Shown piece after piece: positions 47,965 through 60,900 of a DNA stretch of 64,000 nt; position 1 is the stretch's first letter; the number at the start of each line of letters is the position of its first letter. A model generated the notes under the pieces. The model had not been told where the DNA came from. It searched no databases and saw only the letters and a list, made by a program, of their open reading frames with translations. This stretch comes from Smittia aterrima (lineage: Eukaryota; Arthropoda; Insecta; Diptera; Chironomidae): the NCBI GenBank assembly GCA_033063855.1, contig CP093831.1, positions 21,142,001 through 21,206,000 on the forward strand, read 5' to 3'. A program made the translations under genes and the position numbers.

Positions 47965-50220
47965 TTAACGCAAAAAAATATTGCCGCTGACTAATGAAAA
48001 TCTTTGTCGAATACGCGCTTCTTTTTTTTTAAGCCCTTTTGACACCTGGGATTCGGCTGATGGAGATGAATTTACTACAACTCGTCTTTTCGAACTTGGC
48101 TCTGAATTCAATTTCTGGATTGTTTCCTTTGGTGATTGCTCCACACCTAAAGATAAATCCAAGTCGTCCCTTGTAGCATCATCGTTGGCTTCATTCATGT
48201 AAGGCGACAGGACCTCTTCGAGATGAGGATTCATTGCTAATAACTCTTCATCTATTAGCACACTTGTTTCACCTTCAGTTATATAAGTAAGATTTAACTC
48301 ATGTATAACGACTGTGAATGGTTTTAGCTTATGTTTCTTCATATCCTCCTCAGACACCTCAAAATCGATCAGTTTGTCGCTTTTGTGCAGTATACAGCTT
48401 CTAGAACCATCTGAATGAGCAATCCCTTCTTTGTCCACATTGATAGAGGTGTTCAGGAAATCAAACTCCATCAGCTTTGGTGTGGTCGATTTCTCTGGCA
48501 TTGAATTTATATCCTCATTTTCTTCGTCAACTTGAACCTTCGACTGGAACTTGCTCGATGTAGATTTCTTATCAGTTGATGAGTTGTTCTCGAGAGATAT
48601 CGTTTTTGATAATTCAATATCTCTTCTAGATGAAGAATTTTCTGCTTGATCCTCTACAACTTTCTTTAAAAATTTCCCGTCAAACATCGATTTCTTTTTC
48701 TCATCATCATCCAGCTCTTCGATCTCATTATCAAGTGAGATATCAATCTTTTTCAAATTTACGAAAGTATCTGATTTCTCTTCTTCAACGGCCTTCTTCT
48801 GGATGACGTCTTCTGATTCCACTTCTTTAATGTCCTTCACAACGACCTCTTTGGATTGCTTTTCCTTTTCGTCCTTCCTAACGATTTCCTCTGATTTCTT
48901 TTCGCCAACTTTTTCATCTGTATTAATAAAAGACTTAATAACCTTTTCAGATTTTTCTGACTCCGAGCTTATTGTTTCAAGTAATTCTTCGCACGAAATT
49001 TTCAATCGGTTTTCTTTTGGCTCTTCAAATCTCGGATTGAATTCTTCGCTATTCGTCTGTTCCTCTTCACGAATAGTCTTTTGATCAATGGAACGTTTAA
49101 GTTTTGAATGTTGTTCGCTTGTTACTTTTGTCGAAGGCGACATATTTAAATTGCTATTTCGCTTTTGGGACGTAAACGATTCGTTTCGGTCGGTCCGGTT
49201 AGGAGGAGCGCCCAATCTCTCATGAACACTTAAACGATGTGAATGTACAACTGACGTTCCTTGGTAATACTCATCATGTTGACTTTTTGGATTTCTCTCA
49301 TAATTTTTGATCAACCGAGGCAAATCTTTGGAATGATATCCTTGATTTGATTTATGTTCTTCATCTTTTGGAGACCTGGTGTGTTCATGATGCCTTGATG
49401 AATGTGGAGATAAATGAACATTTTTATGTTTAAAGTTGGAATTATCGCGTTGATATGATCTCTGATCTTCTTCTGGTGGTGAGAAAGAAACGGTCCGTCG
49501 TTGGAAACGTTCGTTTTCTGGAAAATCACGGTGACGATTATTATACTTCAAACTGTGCTCTCTTTCGCGAGAAAATGATGATGAATCTTCAGTATGACCA
49601 CGTCTTGTTGAATCGATTACTTGACGAGGAGAAATGTTTCTTGAGTAAGAAGACAAACCGTTTCCTTGACGTCGAGGTTGAGGCGAACGAGAAGAATTTC
49701 TATGACGAAAATCGTTTGTCCTTTCTCGTTTTAAGGTTGAGAGTCTCAGGTCTCTTGAATTTCTTTCAGTATAGCGCTTGTTTTGATTGTTGTAGCCTCT
49801 GATGTGATGGGGTATCGGTTGGTAAGTTTGCGACTCTCTTGACTTCTGTAATTAAGAGAATTATTCACGTTTAATTGAAGAGAAACTCGGAGAGGAATAT
49901 AATTTTCAAAGAAAGTGAGAAATCTGATTTTTACCTTTTTATTCCAAGTTTTGAACCGCTTCTTGTTCGTGACTACTGTTCTTTGTATTTTGGAGATTTC
50001 ATAAGAGGTCATTCTAAATTGAATATAAACAAAAGGTTTTAAAATTGAAAATGTTTTAAACTTAGAGATTCACTCACTTCTTTTTATCATTTGTAATACA
50101 ATTATGAACATGTTTCCACAACGGTTCAAATTTTGTTCCCAAGGATTTGTTAAGCATAAAGTTAACAAAATCAAGATGCGGAAACAAAACCTTCTTCTTA
50201 TAAGCAATAGCGTCCGACAT
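47965..50220 (-). CDS. highly charged unrecognised protein in the palindrome spacer
   Basis: Three exons, 50078-50220, 49935-50013 and 47965-49845, 700 aa. N-terminal about 75 residues look folded and basic (VLFPHLDFVNFMLNKSLGTK, then KIQRTVVTNKKRFKTWNKK). The middle is Arg/Ser/His-rich (RDLRLSTLKRERTNDFRHRN), then Glu/Lys/Ser-rich and disordered. A conserved-looking island KLKPFTVVIHELNLTYI and EELLAMNPHLEEVLSP lies at about residues 570-620. No membrane segment or known motif. The RS-like part suggests a nuclear RNA- or chromatin-associated role, which is a guess. Present once, unlike its neighbours. Confidence 0.7.
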
Positions 50221-50840
50221 TTTGAAAATTCTTTATGCGAGAATCTTTGTTGGTGTAAGTGAATAGACGCTCATTTTTTGTGAAGAAAACGCATTTAAAT
50301 ATTTTCTCACTCCTACGACTGATCTTTGATATCTTTTGAGAACTTATAATCATAACTTTCAATCAATTCACATATTTAAAGATTTTTCAGGTTTTTAAAG
50401 CTTAATTTAGCGTTAATTTATATTTTTTCTCTGCAGGTATTTTACTCTCGCACAGCGATAGATTTTTTTTTACTGAACTGACTTTCTGAAATTTACAAAA
50501 ATATATTTTTCACGTGAATGTATCCGACTGTCCAAAATTAAAGTTTAAAAGTGCTTTTACATCAGAATAATTCCACAAGTTAAGCATTTTGATATTTCAA
50601 TTTTTATTTACCGGAAATTGAATCAAAATAATAATAATTTCTCAATCAACTGATAACGGAGAGTCTTTGCTTGGTGAAAAAGTGGACAGATTCTAATGAA
50701 ATTCCGGAAACTCAGGATTTTGTTTTCGCTTCTTTTGTGATCTTTGCGATTTTAAAACAAAACAGAAAGGCGATATCAGAAAACACACGATCAGATGTGT
50801 TTGCAACAAAAGAAGTTTTAAGAAAGCAAAAGAAATAGTG
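50221..50840. other. upstream region of the charged-protein gene
   Basis: AT-rich, no gene recognised; likely promoter of the minus-strand gene ending at 50220. Confidence 0.4.
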
Positions 50841-51404
50841 ATGAAAATATTCAGAAAAGTGAACCCTGGAAAGCAAATCAAACTTGCAAAGTGGGAACCA
50901 AACAGCCTTTTCGACGAAGAAAAACTTTGGTGCGCGCTCGCAAAAAGGCTCACTGGAAAAAAAGTAAAACTCGCGAAAGGACACCTCTAGGTTGGATCAA
51001 ACCCAGTTGATTATCCCAGTGTCACAGTTAACGGCTCAACTTTCAGAATCCATCAAGTCATTGTTCTGCTAAAATTCGGATTAAAATGCTTCAACAAAAC
51101 TCGAACAAATTTACGTTTGTTGGAATGTAGCCATCTTTGCAGCAAAAGAAACTGTGTAAATCCGCTTTGCTTGATAATAGAAAATCCAGGAAGCAATATC
51201 ATGCGTCACCGCTGCGTTATGAATAGCAGGAAATGTCTCAAGATCCAAGCTCATACAGGAGAAGCTTGCTTTACGCACTCAAATTCGACAAAAGTGAAAG
51301 CTCGTAATCCTCAAAAGCTGCACACAAAAAGATTCCCAACTTCATCCTACGTTCTTTTGAATCGACCCAGTCAAAAAAAATCTCGCTCTGCTACATCAAA
51401 TTAG
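50841..51404 (+). pseudogene. zinc-binding-loop HNH/His-Me finger nuclease-like gene with a stop
   Basis: One frame of 188 codons from ATG 50841, interrupted by TAG at 50988-50990. Second half reads IHQVIVLLKFGLKCF, LLECSHLCSKRNCVNPLCL then CVMNSRKCLKIQAHTGEACFTH. This is the pattern of the zinc-binding loop of His-Me finger homing endonucleases (SHLC...C-NP-HL...C...C..H). The position usually His in NPxHL is Cys here, so catalysis may be lost. Intronless and GC-richer than flanks, which suggests a mobile or transferred origin. Family assignment is from motif pattern only. Confidence 0.6.
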
Positions 51405-51690
51405 GCTTTAACTCGAATATCTTCAATCAACTTTTCCTTTCCACGTTCAACATTCTCATGATGTCAGAGAGTTTCCATCAAATGATCTAAATAACTGAAA
51501 CATCACGACGGAATCGCTATTTGTTTTCGTCTTCGGATCGTATTTCATCTTGACAATCTTCTTTTTACTGGGCATGACCAAGGTACAAGGAAAACAAGTG
51601 GCAGTAGCAGTTCGTACCGAACTTACTGTAGGGTTTTTCATCCGTCGGACTGGTTACAGGGGACATTTTACTTAAAGGGATCAAAGATTC

Positions 51691-51975
51691 ACTTTGAGCT
51701 CACCAGAGGTGGATCCAATGTGTGGAGCTTGGATTTTCTGGGATTTGTTGCTTTGTCAAGTCGAGCTGATCATTTTATATGAACAACTCAATGCTCTAAC
51801 TCCAAAGGGAACGAAGCTCCACTCTGAGCTCACCAGAGATGGATTCAATGTGTGGAGCTTGGATTTTCTGGGATTTGTTGCTTTGTCAAGTCGAGCTGAT
51901 CATTTTATGTGAACAACTCAATGCTTTAACTCCAAAGGAAAAGAAGTTTCACTTGGCGCTGGCAAGAGGTGGACT
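51691..51975. repeat. 130 bp tandem duplication, about 2.2 copies
   Basis: Units starting ACTTTGAGCTCACCAGAGGT at 51691 and ACTCTGAGCTCACCAGAGAT at 51821, with a partial third at 51951. Copies differ by a few bases. No gene assigned. Confidence 0.85.
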
Positions 51976-52868
51976 CAGATCTGGTCAGCTATAAATTTCA
52001 TGCACTCGATTCAACACGCTGATCTCTTCTTGTGAACAAGTCACAGCTGAAATGTGCTTCCGTTTTCGAGAAAACGTATTTCAAAACTAAAAATCGACTT
52101 TTTGTATGGAGATTCCAGGTTTTGGGCCCGTGGGCCTGATCCTGATGAGCTAGCCAAAAATCCTCAAAAGTTGTTTTTCGTATTTAAATTCTCTATCGAC
52201 TGGTGAATAAATCAATTCACTTTTTTTTTTAAATTTATCGCGTTCGCGAGTTATCTCAATAACGGAAGACGGACCACGGACAAAGCGGCCTCGGATGAAA
52301 AACCCTAAAAAACCGTTTTGCATAAGTAATCAAAAGCTTAACAGAATTAATTTTTTTAGATGTTAGGAACGAAATGTCTTCGGAAAGCTCCTTCCTTTTC
52401 ATGAAAATCATTCCATCAACATTTGTTTTCAACTACTACAACAGTCTCGAGCAGCAAAAGTATGTCATCAATGTCCTCGGCGCGTTTGCTTTTTAATCGC
52501 AAATAAACAAACAAACAAACCAAGTTTCAATGCACGATGACGACTATAACAGCAAACGAGAATAAAAACTGAAAGTACCTGTCATGAATACTTGATCGCT
52601 GATTATTTGTTATTTCATGATTTAAAGGAAGAGTTGCTTATAATTACATCTGCGTCGATTGAGTCGAATGAAACATTTTGTGGGCTTGTCACAGCTCAAA
52701 TTTATTGTTGAAGCAAAACGAAATTTCGTCATGTAATTTTCTCAATTTTCCGCTTTTCTTCACTCCAAATTGAAAAATGATTTAAAGGAAACAATAGCTG
52801 TAACATGTCGACTGGCTTTTATTGAATTGTAAACTGAAACTTTTAACTGTTGTTCCTTTATAGCTTTC
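51976..52868. other. inner spacer DNA before the right arm
   Basis: No coding exon or RNA gene recognised. Short repeated phrases around GATGAAAAACCCTA / AGGGTTTTTCATC occur at 51627-51645 and 52296-52308 in opposite orientation. Confidence 0.4.
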
Positions 52869-52928
52869 ATGTTAATCATAAATAGATGTTGATGATTTTT
52901 ACATCAGTACAGACAATAATCAATAGAC

Positions 52929-52984
52929 AATTTGCACCGAACCGACAAAATCCACATTGAATGATAACGAACCCATAACAACGC
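52929..52984 (-). repeat. 56 bp fragment of gene B finger exon, right arm
   Basis: Mirror of 46911-46966; duplicates a piece of the gene B exon at 54857-55152 downstream of gene C. Confidence 0.8.
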
Positions 52985-53449
52985 TTCACTATCTTTCGTT
53001 ATGTAAACTCAATCAATTTCGTTGTTGCTTAAATGCAAGTCAAGAAATCCTTTTTTCTGTAAAGAGATAGAACCGATGACATCGCAAATAGAACTTGAAC
53101 TTAACAGTTTATTTAGATTTCTTTCTTTTAGATCAACAATGACTTACGCTTTAAGCGTTTCTCTTACATAAATCTAATTTTATTTGAGGAATCATGCATC
53201 GCAGTGCAGTCCCCCACATAAATAGATGAAAAAATTACATGTTCAAATGATTAAAATGATGACTGGTTTCTTATAAAATTCTTGTTCTGAAAAAGTTTTT
53301 GTTAGTAAATCTCATTAAGAGTTAAAAAGGAAAAGTGAGTGATGATTTAAAATTTGATAATAGATAAAAAAAATGAAACCTGTTAAAATATTTTCAAAGC
53401 GTTGCGTTTGGGAATAAGAATTGTCCCAAAGGATATGCTTCTTGTTGAT

Positions 53450-54379
53450 TTACTTGTCTGTGAAAGTGATGTTATTGTCAGCTTTAACAGTTTGGATTTC
53501 TTTGCGAGGTTTCTTTGTATTAATTTCCGAAATTTTGTTTGATCCTTCTGCTTCCCAATGAACACGTTTAGCAACGTTCTTCGATTTGACTTCAACTGGA
53601 GATTTGATAGAATTTGTCGGACGAATCTTATGTTGAACAACTAAATTTGGTTGCATTACCATCTGAACGTCTGATAACTTTTCAGAGCTCGGTTTCGCTG
53701 TTGCAAATTTCTTCGTATCATTAGCGACTGGAAGATTTATAAAACCAGTGTTCAGGATTCTTTTGGCATTTTCTTGCTTGATGACATGACCTGGTTTTGG
53801 AGTGCTTGTAATCATTTTCGGTGCATTGAAACATTTTGACTTCAATGCAAAGTTGCTGAAAGTCGATTGATCACCAAACGATGGAGTTGACGGCAAGGAG
53901 CGACGTCCTGAATCGATAGGGTTTACGAGAGTGACGTCATCGAGTATGTGAACAGAATTTCGAGGTTGGATTGCCGAATCACTGACACGTGTAACTGGAA
54001 CTTTTGTAATTGTGACGCTGTTGCTTCTGTTGTTTGCTTGTGGTGTCATCTTCAAAACTCCTGAGCTGTTGGTGTTGAACATGAGCTGGATCTTCTTGCT
54101 GGATGCCAATGCTGTCTCTTTAATCTTTACTGCTTGAAATACGTCAATTGAGCAGCGACTGCAAATCATTGCAGGAAAAACCGATGGTTTAAGCTGTAGA
54201 AACAAAGAAATAAAGTTTTTAAATGAAAATTTTCATGGCCGCCATTAATAAAATCTTACCTTGATATTTGTGAGCCGTTCGTAGTTGAAAGCGTCTTCAC
54301 CGTTGTTTTCAAACAACGAGTTGAGCATCAATTTATCGGTTTGCATTAGACAAACGCGGCAGAACTGAAAATTTTCCAT
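53450..54379 (-). CDS. gene C, right copy: ZAD-domain protein without C2H2 fingers
   Basis: Two exons, 54260-54379 and 53450-54193, 287 aa. Same architecture as 45498-46425: ZAD Cys pairs in FCRVCLM and MICSRCSID, then a basic Ser/Thr-rich tail. Differences from the left copy include Leu for Val at the start of exon 2, a three-codon deletion near NTNSSGVLK and a one-codon insertion in VIKQENAKR. All keep the frame, so both copies may be functional. Confidence 0.88.
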
Positions 54380-54637
54380 TTTTAGATTAAAATGATACAG
54401 AGCGTCCTTTGCTGACTGAAATTTTTCAAGTTTGGGGCAAGTTCGTCAAGAACGTCACAAAACCAAAAATCGGTTGAGTTCGATATTGAATTTCGAAAAG
54501 AGTTTTTAAATGTAACGGTTGAAAACAAATCTCAATAAATTGAAATTTTTATTGAAAATTCATCACAGAATCTGTGAAGAGAATATCGAACAAAATAAAA
54601 ACAACAGATTTGCTCTGAAATTTCTTTATTTGAGTCT

Positions 54638-57198
54638 TTATAGTTTGATATGGAAGTTTCGACTTAGATGAGCAACATTAATTTCATTTCGAGTATTTTC
54701 AAACGTTGACGCTTCTAGAATGCTTTTTGACATATCTGCCGTCGGTTCGGAAGGATACATCACAAGTGACATTTTTAGTTCGTCATCATACTGTGAATAG
54801 AAATTCAAAAATGAAAAATGTTTTCAAAAAATATTTGTTTCAACTCTTTAACGAACCTTAACCATGTTTTCAATAAATCCTTTGTCAGGATGTCTACGGT
54901 CAAAGTAGAATGGGGTCGACTCGTTGGGATGATTTGAAGCGAGGTGTTGTTTAAACGTTGAATGACAATTCGCACCGAACCGACAAAATCCACATTGAAT
55001 GATACCGAACCCATGACAACGCTTCAAGTGTACTAATACACTCTCGAGATCAATCGGATTCTTACATTTGAGACATTTGGCAGTAAAACTATCTGAGTGA
55101 TTCTTCAAATGAGTTTCGAACAAAGTGAAGTTGAAGAATTTTTCCTTACACACTGCGGGAAATAAATAGATTAGTCCTCATGAATCAATTTATTTAATTA
55201 AACTTACTCATGCAACTCATTGCTGGAACATTTCTGATGCATTTTTTCCAAACAGTTTCAGGATCACGTGAAATTTTCGGCTTTGATGTTTTGCAAAAAA
55301 TGATTTTCTTTTTCAAATTCTTGTGATGAGTTGCTTGATGGTCGAAAATTTGAAAAATGTATGATCTGTAGAAGCAATACGAACATTGATATTCTTCGGC
55401 ACAATGAACTTTTGTGATGTGCTTAATTAAAAGCTTTCGGTCGTTTTCGTTGAAATCGCAGTATGAGCAGCAGAGAAAATTTCCCGAATCGCTACTTTGA
55501 TATTTTGAATGCAAGGTTAAATGTTGCGAGAAAAGCGAAGCATCGCTAGTGTAAAAGCTGCATGTTGAGCCCATACACTTAAACATAGCGCTGAGACATT
55601 CAATTTTTATCATGTCATTACAAGCACCCTGATATTTTCGATGGGGATGCTTCCAAGACGACATCCACGGCTTTATCTTGTGCATAGTTGACGAAATATC
55701 TAACAATACGATGTCAGTTGAGCTTGATGCGATGGGTGAAGAATTAACTTGAGCGCTTAAATTTAATGCATCACTAGGAATGGAAATCATTGGGCTCATC
55801 TCCTTTGTCTTTTGATTTGATTGTATTTCAGGAAGTTCTTTAGAAATGTGATAATTTATCATGTGATGAAATTCGTGCATTACAGTTCCGCCGCTATGAT
55901 TATCTTTGCTGCAAGAGCTGCATCCACCAAACCATCGTATAAACTTGTGTTCCTGAATGTGGCGCTTAAAAATTTGTTTTGAACGTGTCGAGTAATTTTT
56001 GCAAATGTGACAGTAAAACCTAACATTTCCAAACTCGATCTTATACGACATGTGGGCAATTCGTTTCTTTACAGCTTTACTTGCTTTTTGTATCGATGAC
56101 TCCGGAATGACAATCTCTTCAACTTCTTCTGTCTTAATGTTTTTGATTTCAACTTCAAAATCCACTCCTCCTCGAACGCTTTCTATGATCGGCGTGGACT
56201 TTAAAATTTTCGGTTCGGAAAAATCTTCATTGAGATTCAGAACTAAAGCAGTTGGAGCCAAGTTTGGTTGTGCTTCTTCACTGATATTCTGAGTTACAGA
56301 AGCTGGTGTCAAGTGAGACATTTTTCTTTCTTCTTTTTTGTTTGTTCTCAATTTCTCATTTTTTCGTTTCTTCTTCTCTAATCGTTTCAGTCTGTTTTTA
56401 TTAAAAATCTCATTCAACTTAAGTTTCAGTGTCGGGATTTTGGGCCTTTTTGATGTCTCAGTAGGTGTGTGTGCCGACAACTTTGGCGCACTTTCTTCAG
56501 GTAAATTAAGATGAATGTTGTTATCGATCACTTCTTGGGTTTTCATTGGAGTGAGAGACAAGTTTGAAAGTGAACTTAAATTTTTCTCAACAATCGGAGC
56601 CGCTCTTTGCTCTGTGATCAAAACTGTTTCATGTACATGTTTAACCACATTTTCTTCGGGATGCGATTTACGATGCCGTAAATATTTTCTGATCTCTTTA
56701 AAAGTTTCAATGATTAAGTTGCTTTGCTCCTGATTTAATCTGTGAAGAAAAATAGAAAATGTAATTCGTAATGAATAAGCTTTGATGATTAAAAATTAAA
56801 GCTTTCAGTTTATTAAATAAGTTTTTTAACAAGAAAAGGAAAAACTTAAATCTGTTTGATTAGACAGCAAAAAAAATGTTTTTAATTTTTCTGCCTTTCC
56901 AACAATAATTTTTCAGCGGCCGAAATATTTATTTTTGACTCATTCGATGCAGTTTTGTTTAATCACATTCCGAGCGACAAATTTTAAACAATCACATTGC
57001 TTGGCATAGAAACTCGAGGTAGACTTTAAATAGATTCAAAACATCAAAGTTTGCTTACTTTTCCGGATCCGAGAGAACGACATAAATTCGTTTCCATTTA
57101 TCTTCGTATTCAGTGTTTTTAACCTTTTCTAGCATCAGACGACAAAATCGAAGATTTATTTTAATTTCTTTTTCCATTGCTTCTGATAATAATTTCAT
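54638..57198 (-). CDS. gene B, right copy: C2H2-like zinc-finger protein
   Basis: Intact member, 706 aa. Exons 57059-57198, 55208-56739, 54857-55152, 54638-54790. N-terminal helical domain MKLLSEAMEKEIKINLRFCR...NQEQSNLIIETF aligns with the gene A N-terminus, with a shared phase-2 intron. Then a Lys-rich linker and zinc-finger units: RFYCHICKNYSTRSKQIF...HIQEH, WFGGCSSCSKDNHSG...H, FKCMGSTCSFYTSDASLF...HLTLH, CCSYCDFNENDRKLL...HITKVH, YQCSYCFYRSYI...HQATHH, and MCKEKFFNFTLF...HLKNH with two more in exon 3. Last exon is acidic/polar. Probably nuclear and DNA-binding. ATG at 57198 is the first in frame; it faces gene A across 726 bp. Confidence 0.87.
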
Positions 57199-57924
57199 TT
57201 TCTTCAAAGAGATTCTATTACTCCACTTAAAGTTTGTTTTTAAATTGTTCACAAATTATTATTTTGTCCCGAACACTTTTACTTCAATTTGTAAGTAAAC
57301 TTCAAGTTTCTCATTAGCACAGATTATTTTTTATTTCACTGATCAAATTTTTACACTTCAGCTGCTTCTTGGTCCATCATTTTTTAATTATTTTAAATTA
57401 TGATTTGAATGTTTACAAGAGATGAACAACGGAGACTAGATCAAAAATTGCGAGACTAGAAGAAAATAAAATCGGCAAAGCAGTTTGAGAACGATCTACG
57501 ATAAAGGGTTTTTCTCAGCTTGAAACTTATCCGAATCGTCGGAGCAGCATTTACTAATAATAAATCATTAAATTTAATTATTTTATTCTCGAGAAATCTT
57601 TAACTAAAATTTATTTAAATTCCAACTGTTCAACCTTTCCAAAATAATAAATTCTCTGAGAGAATTTCTCTCACGGTCTCATTTTTTTTCTTTCGGAGAA
57701 AACGCCTCAAACATTTTTTTCAGTCAATTTTCAACAAGCAAAGCGAGCAGACGTAAATAAAAATAATGCAGAAAAATTAAACTAAACTTGCAATTTAATT
57801 GAACAGAAGTAGTTAAGTGGCTCAATAAATAATAATCAACGTAACATCAACACAGCAGACACAATTGAAATAAGTTTATTAAGAAGTTGATGGAAAGTTG
57901 TTTGTGAACTCAAAGTTAAACATA
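57199..57924. promoter_or_regulatory. shared divergent promoter region of genes B and A
   Basis: 726 bp between the ATGs of two paralogous genes transcribed in opposite directions. Contains both 5' UTRs; no TATA box was seen. In the left arm the gene B half of this region has been replaced. Confidence 0.5.
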
Positions 57925-60900
57925 ATGGAGACTCTTCGTGGATATCTGCCTTTTCTTCAAACCATGCTGATCAAAACAAAAAACTATCCAGCAAACGAAA
58001 AGTTTAGAACAATTCACACAACAATCATGTCAGGAAATTTGTAAGTTTGCTTAGATTTCGTAATTTATTTTTTTCCATTTCAAAACAAATGCTGAAGTAC
58101 TAGAAATATCTTCGCTCTCTCTTTATTTATTCAGTTGTGTGGGGAAGAAAATTACAGTAACGGAAACTTATTTCACTTGTATATGAGAGATGTTTACGAA
58201 TGAATTTTTTTCTTCAAAAAGTACAGTAATGAAAAAATTATTTCACTCACATAATAAGTTTAGGAATTCAAGAAACCTTTTTTAAAACGTTTCAAATACA
58301 TTTCTTTTTATTTGTAGATAGAAATTTGATTGTTGTGTCGTGTTAAATATTGTCTAGAACCGCATTTTTTTAAATTAGTTTGGAAATTCAAGAATTAGTA
58401 AAATTTTGATTTTTTATTGTGGCCACTTTGTCTGTCTGTCTGTCTGTGACCAAAAACCAAGTTGCTGACGGACAGACAAAAACTTATAATATAATATATA
58501 ATATAAAATATAATATAAAATATACTATAATATAATATATAATATATTATTGCGGATAGTTGTAATGGAGCATATAAAAAAAAAGAAAGTTGACTTAATA
58601 AATAAACATGGTTATAAATTTTATCTAATAAATTTTTTATTTTCTTTTTTTTTCAGAACTGCGGAAAACATTGAAAAATTATGCAATACACTAAAATGCG
58701 TTAAAGAGAAATTTGAAAAGCCTTCAGTAATATTTTTAAACCTAAATTATTTAAATCAATTATTAATTTATTTGTTTTTTTTTAAACAGATTTCTGTTAA
58801 ACCAATCGCTATTGTGAAACAGGAGCCACAAAATGACATTACTGACGAAAGCGAGCAGCTACCAGTAAACATTATCAAGACTGAACCAGAAGCTCAAAAT
58901 GAGTTATCGCAGACTAACATCGACACTGATGAAGAAACCGAGACAGCTTGTGGCGGCGAGAGAACAGCAAAAAAACGAAAGCAACTTGAAGATTTACAAA
59001 ACAATATTGGTAAAAAACCTTGTTTGGATGAAGTAGAGATTTCGACCACAGACTCAGCTCAGAATCAAACGTCACTGCTTTCAGATAACAGCAATGTCGT
59101 CCTACCTGATTCAATCCCAAAAACTGTCATAAAAAGCAAAACGGTTTCTGTTCAAGTTCTTCCTTCAAATCAATCCAAAGTCAGGAAACAAGCTCCAATT
59201 AAAATTCCAGTAGTCGAGAAAATAAACGAATATAATTCCCAACAAAAAATGCCTGAAAAGCAAATTGAAGCACAAAACAAAATTCGTGAAAAATCTTCCA
59301 ATGAAAATATTGGGATGGGAGAGAATTCGTCTACAGATTCGCAGACTGAAATGTCTTTGCTTTCTGATAACAATAATGTATTGTCTGTATCGAGCAAAGA
59401 TAAAATCAGCGAAAGCGAACCGGTTCTTCCTACAAAAGTTTCCAAAGCCAGAAAACAGACCCCGCGAAACCAAACGAAAATAGTTGAAGAAACTCCAAAA
59501 CAAATAAAAGCACAAAAGACAATTACAGAAGAATGTTCTGAAGAAAGTAAGAGAAGCGAAGAGAAATCATCAACATACTCGCAGAATGAAAATTCATCGC
59601 TATCTGATAACAATAATGTTTCAACCACAACAAAAGAGGTTGGAAGCAAAACTTCATCTGTAGAAGTTACACCTAAAGCAAGAAAACAACCTGCCAAAAA
59701 TGAACAACAAAGTTTACAAAGAGCAAGAAAGAGGCCTTCGACTCAAACAACTTCGTTACCGTTAAAAAAGTCAACAACAACGGCTGCACAGAATGAGGTC
59801 ATCCCAAAATCACAAGTAATTGCAAGTACGTCAAAAGCGGTTTCAATTAGTGATCAAAATAATTCTGAAATGGCAGATGCTGAAGAGATTAAAGTAAATC
59901 AACTTAAAAGTTTATTAGGCGAGCTTAATAATGGGTCAACAAATGATCCGCAACTTCTAAAGTCGTTTGAAAATATAATCGGAACAACAGGGTTTGAAAA
60001 ACTCAAGGCACTCTTCATTCAAACGTTGCCAAATAGTCCAATGGGAAGCGAGCAAACGCATCATTCTGAAAGCAGTGACGCCGAAGATAATCTGCCATTG
60101 GTACGACGAAAGTTGAATACTAAACGGAAAAGAAATCATAAAAATGAATCTGAAAAGTTGAAGGACGATATCATGTCGTGTTTTATTCGCGATGCAGTTT
60201 TGTCAGTGAAAGGTCGTCGTTCATCCACAAAACCACTTTACAATGAAATGATTAAAGATTATCATGAGACTGATTCAGAAAGTGATGATGAAGAGGAATC
60301 AAAATCGGAAGACAAGGGAAAGCCAACCATCGAACTTAAAGATTTCGATGATGAGGAATCAGAAACGGAAGACAAGGAAAAGTCAATTGAACTTAAAGTT
60401 TGCTCGGTTTCTTTAACGAGGATCGATCTTACTGGATTAACCTTTCCCGTTGTTTTTAAAAACAATCAAATACAGAGAAATACTCCAAAAGAAGTGATTA
60501 CGGAAAATATCGATAAAGCGACAGAAGTTGATCCGTCAACAATTAATTTTGAGAGTAACACACATCCAGAAACTCCAAAAGCTCCAGAAGAAAATGTCAG
60601 TTCCAGTAGCAACCTGATCTGTAATCCAGCGAAATTACCTGAAACCGAACCTAAAATCTCTTCAGATGACGATACGATTTTGATCGATGACGACGACATT
60701 GATGAAGTAGAAAACTCTAATTTCTGCTTAAAACAACCATCTCTGAAAATAAAATCTGAAACATTATCGCCATCGTCTCGAACAGTTCTGAGTGCTGAAA
60801 ATACTGTTTACAGTTTGTCGTACGTGGAATGCAGAGGTGGCTCAAATCTTAAGTGTAAATGTGAAAAATGTGATTTCCAAACATTCAATCACGAATTATT

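Noticed and set aside
58550..58789. Upstream extension of gene A right-copy frame
   Set aside because: Contains acceptor and donor sites and intron-like Phe/Leu runs; the homologous left copy is spliced here.
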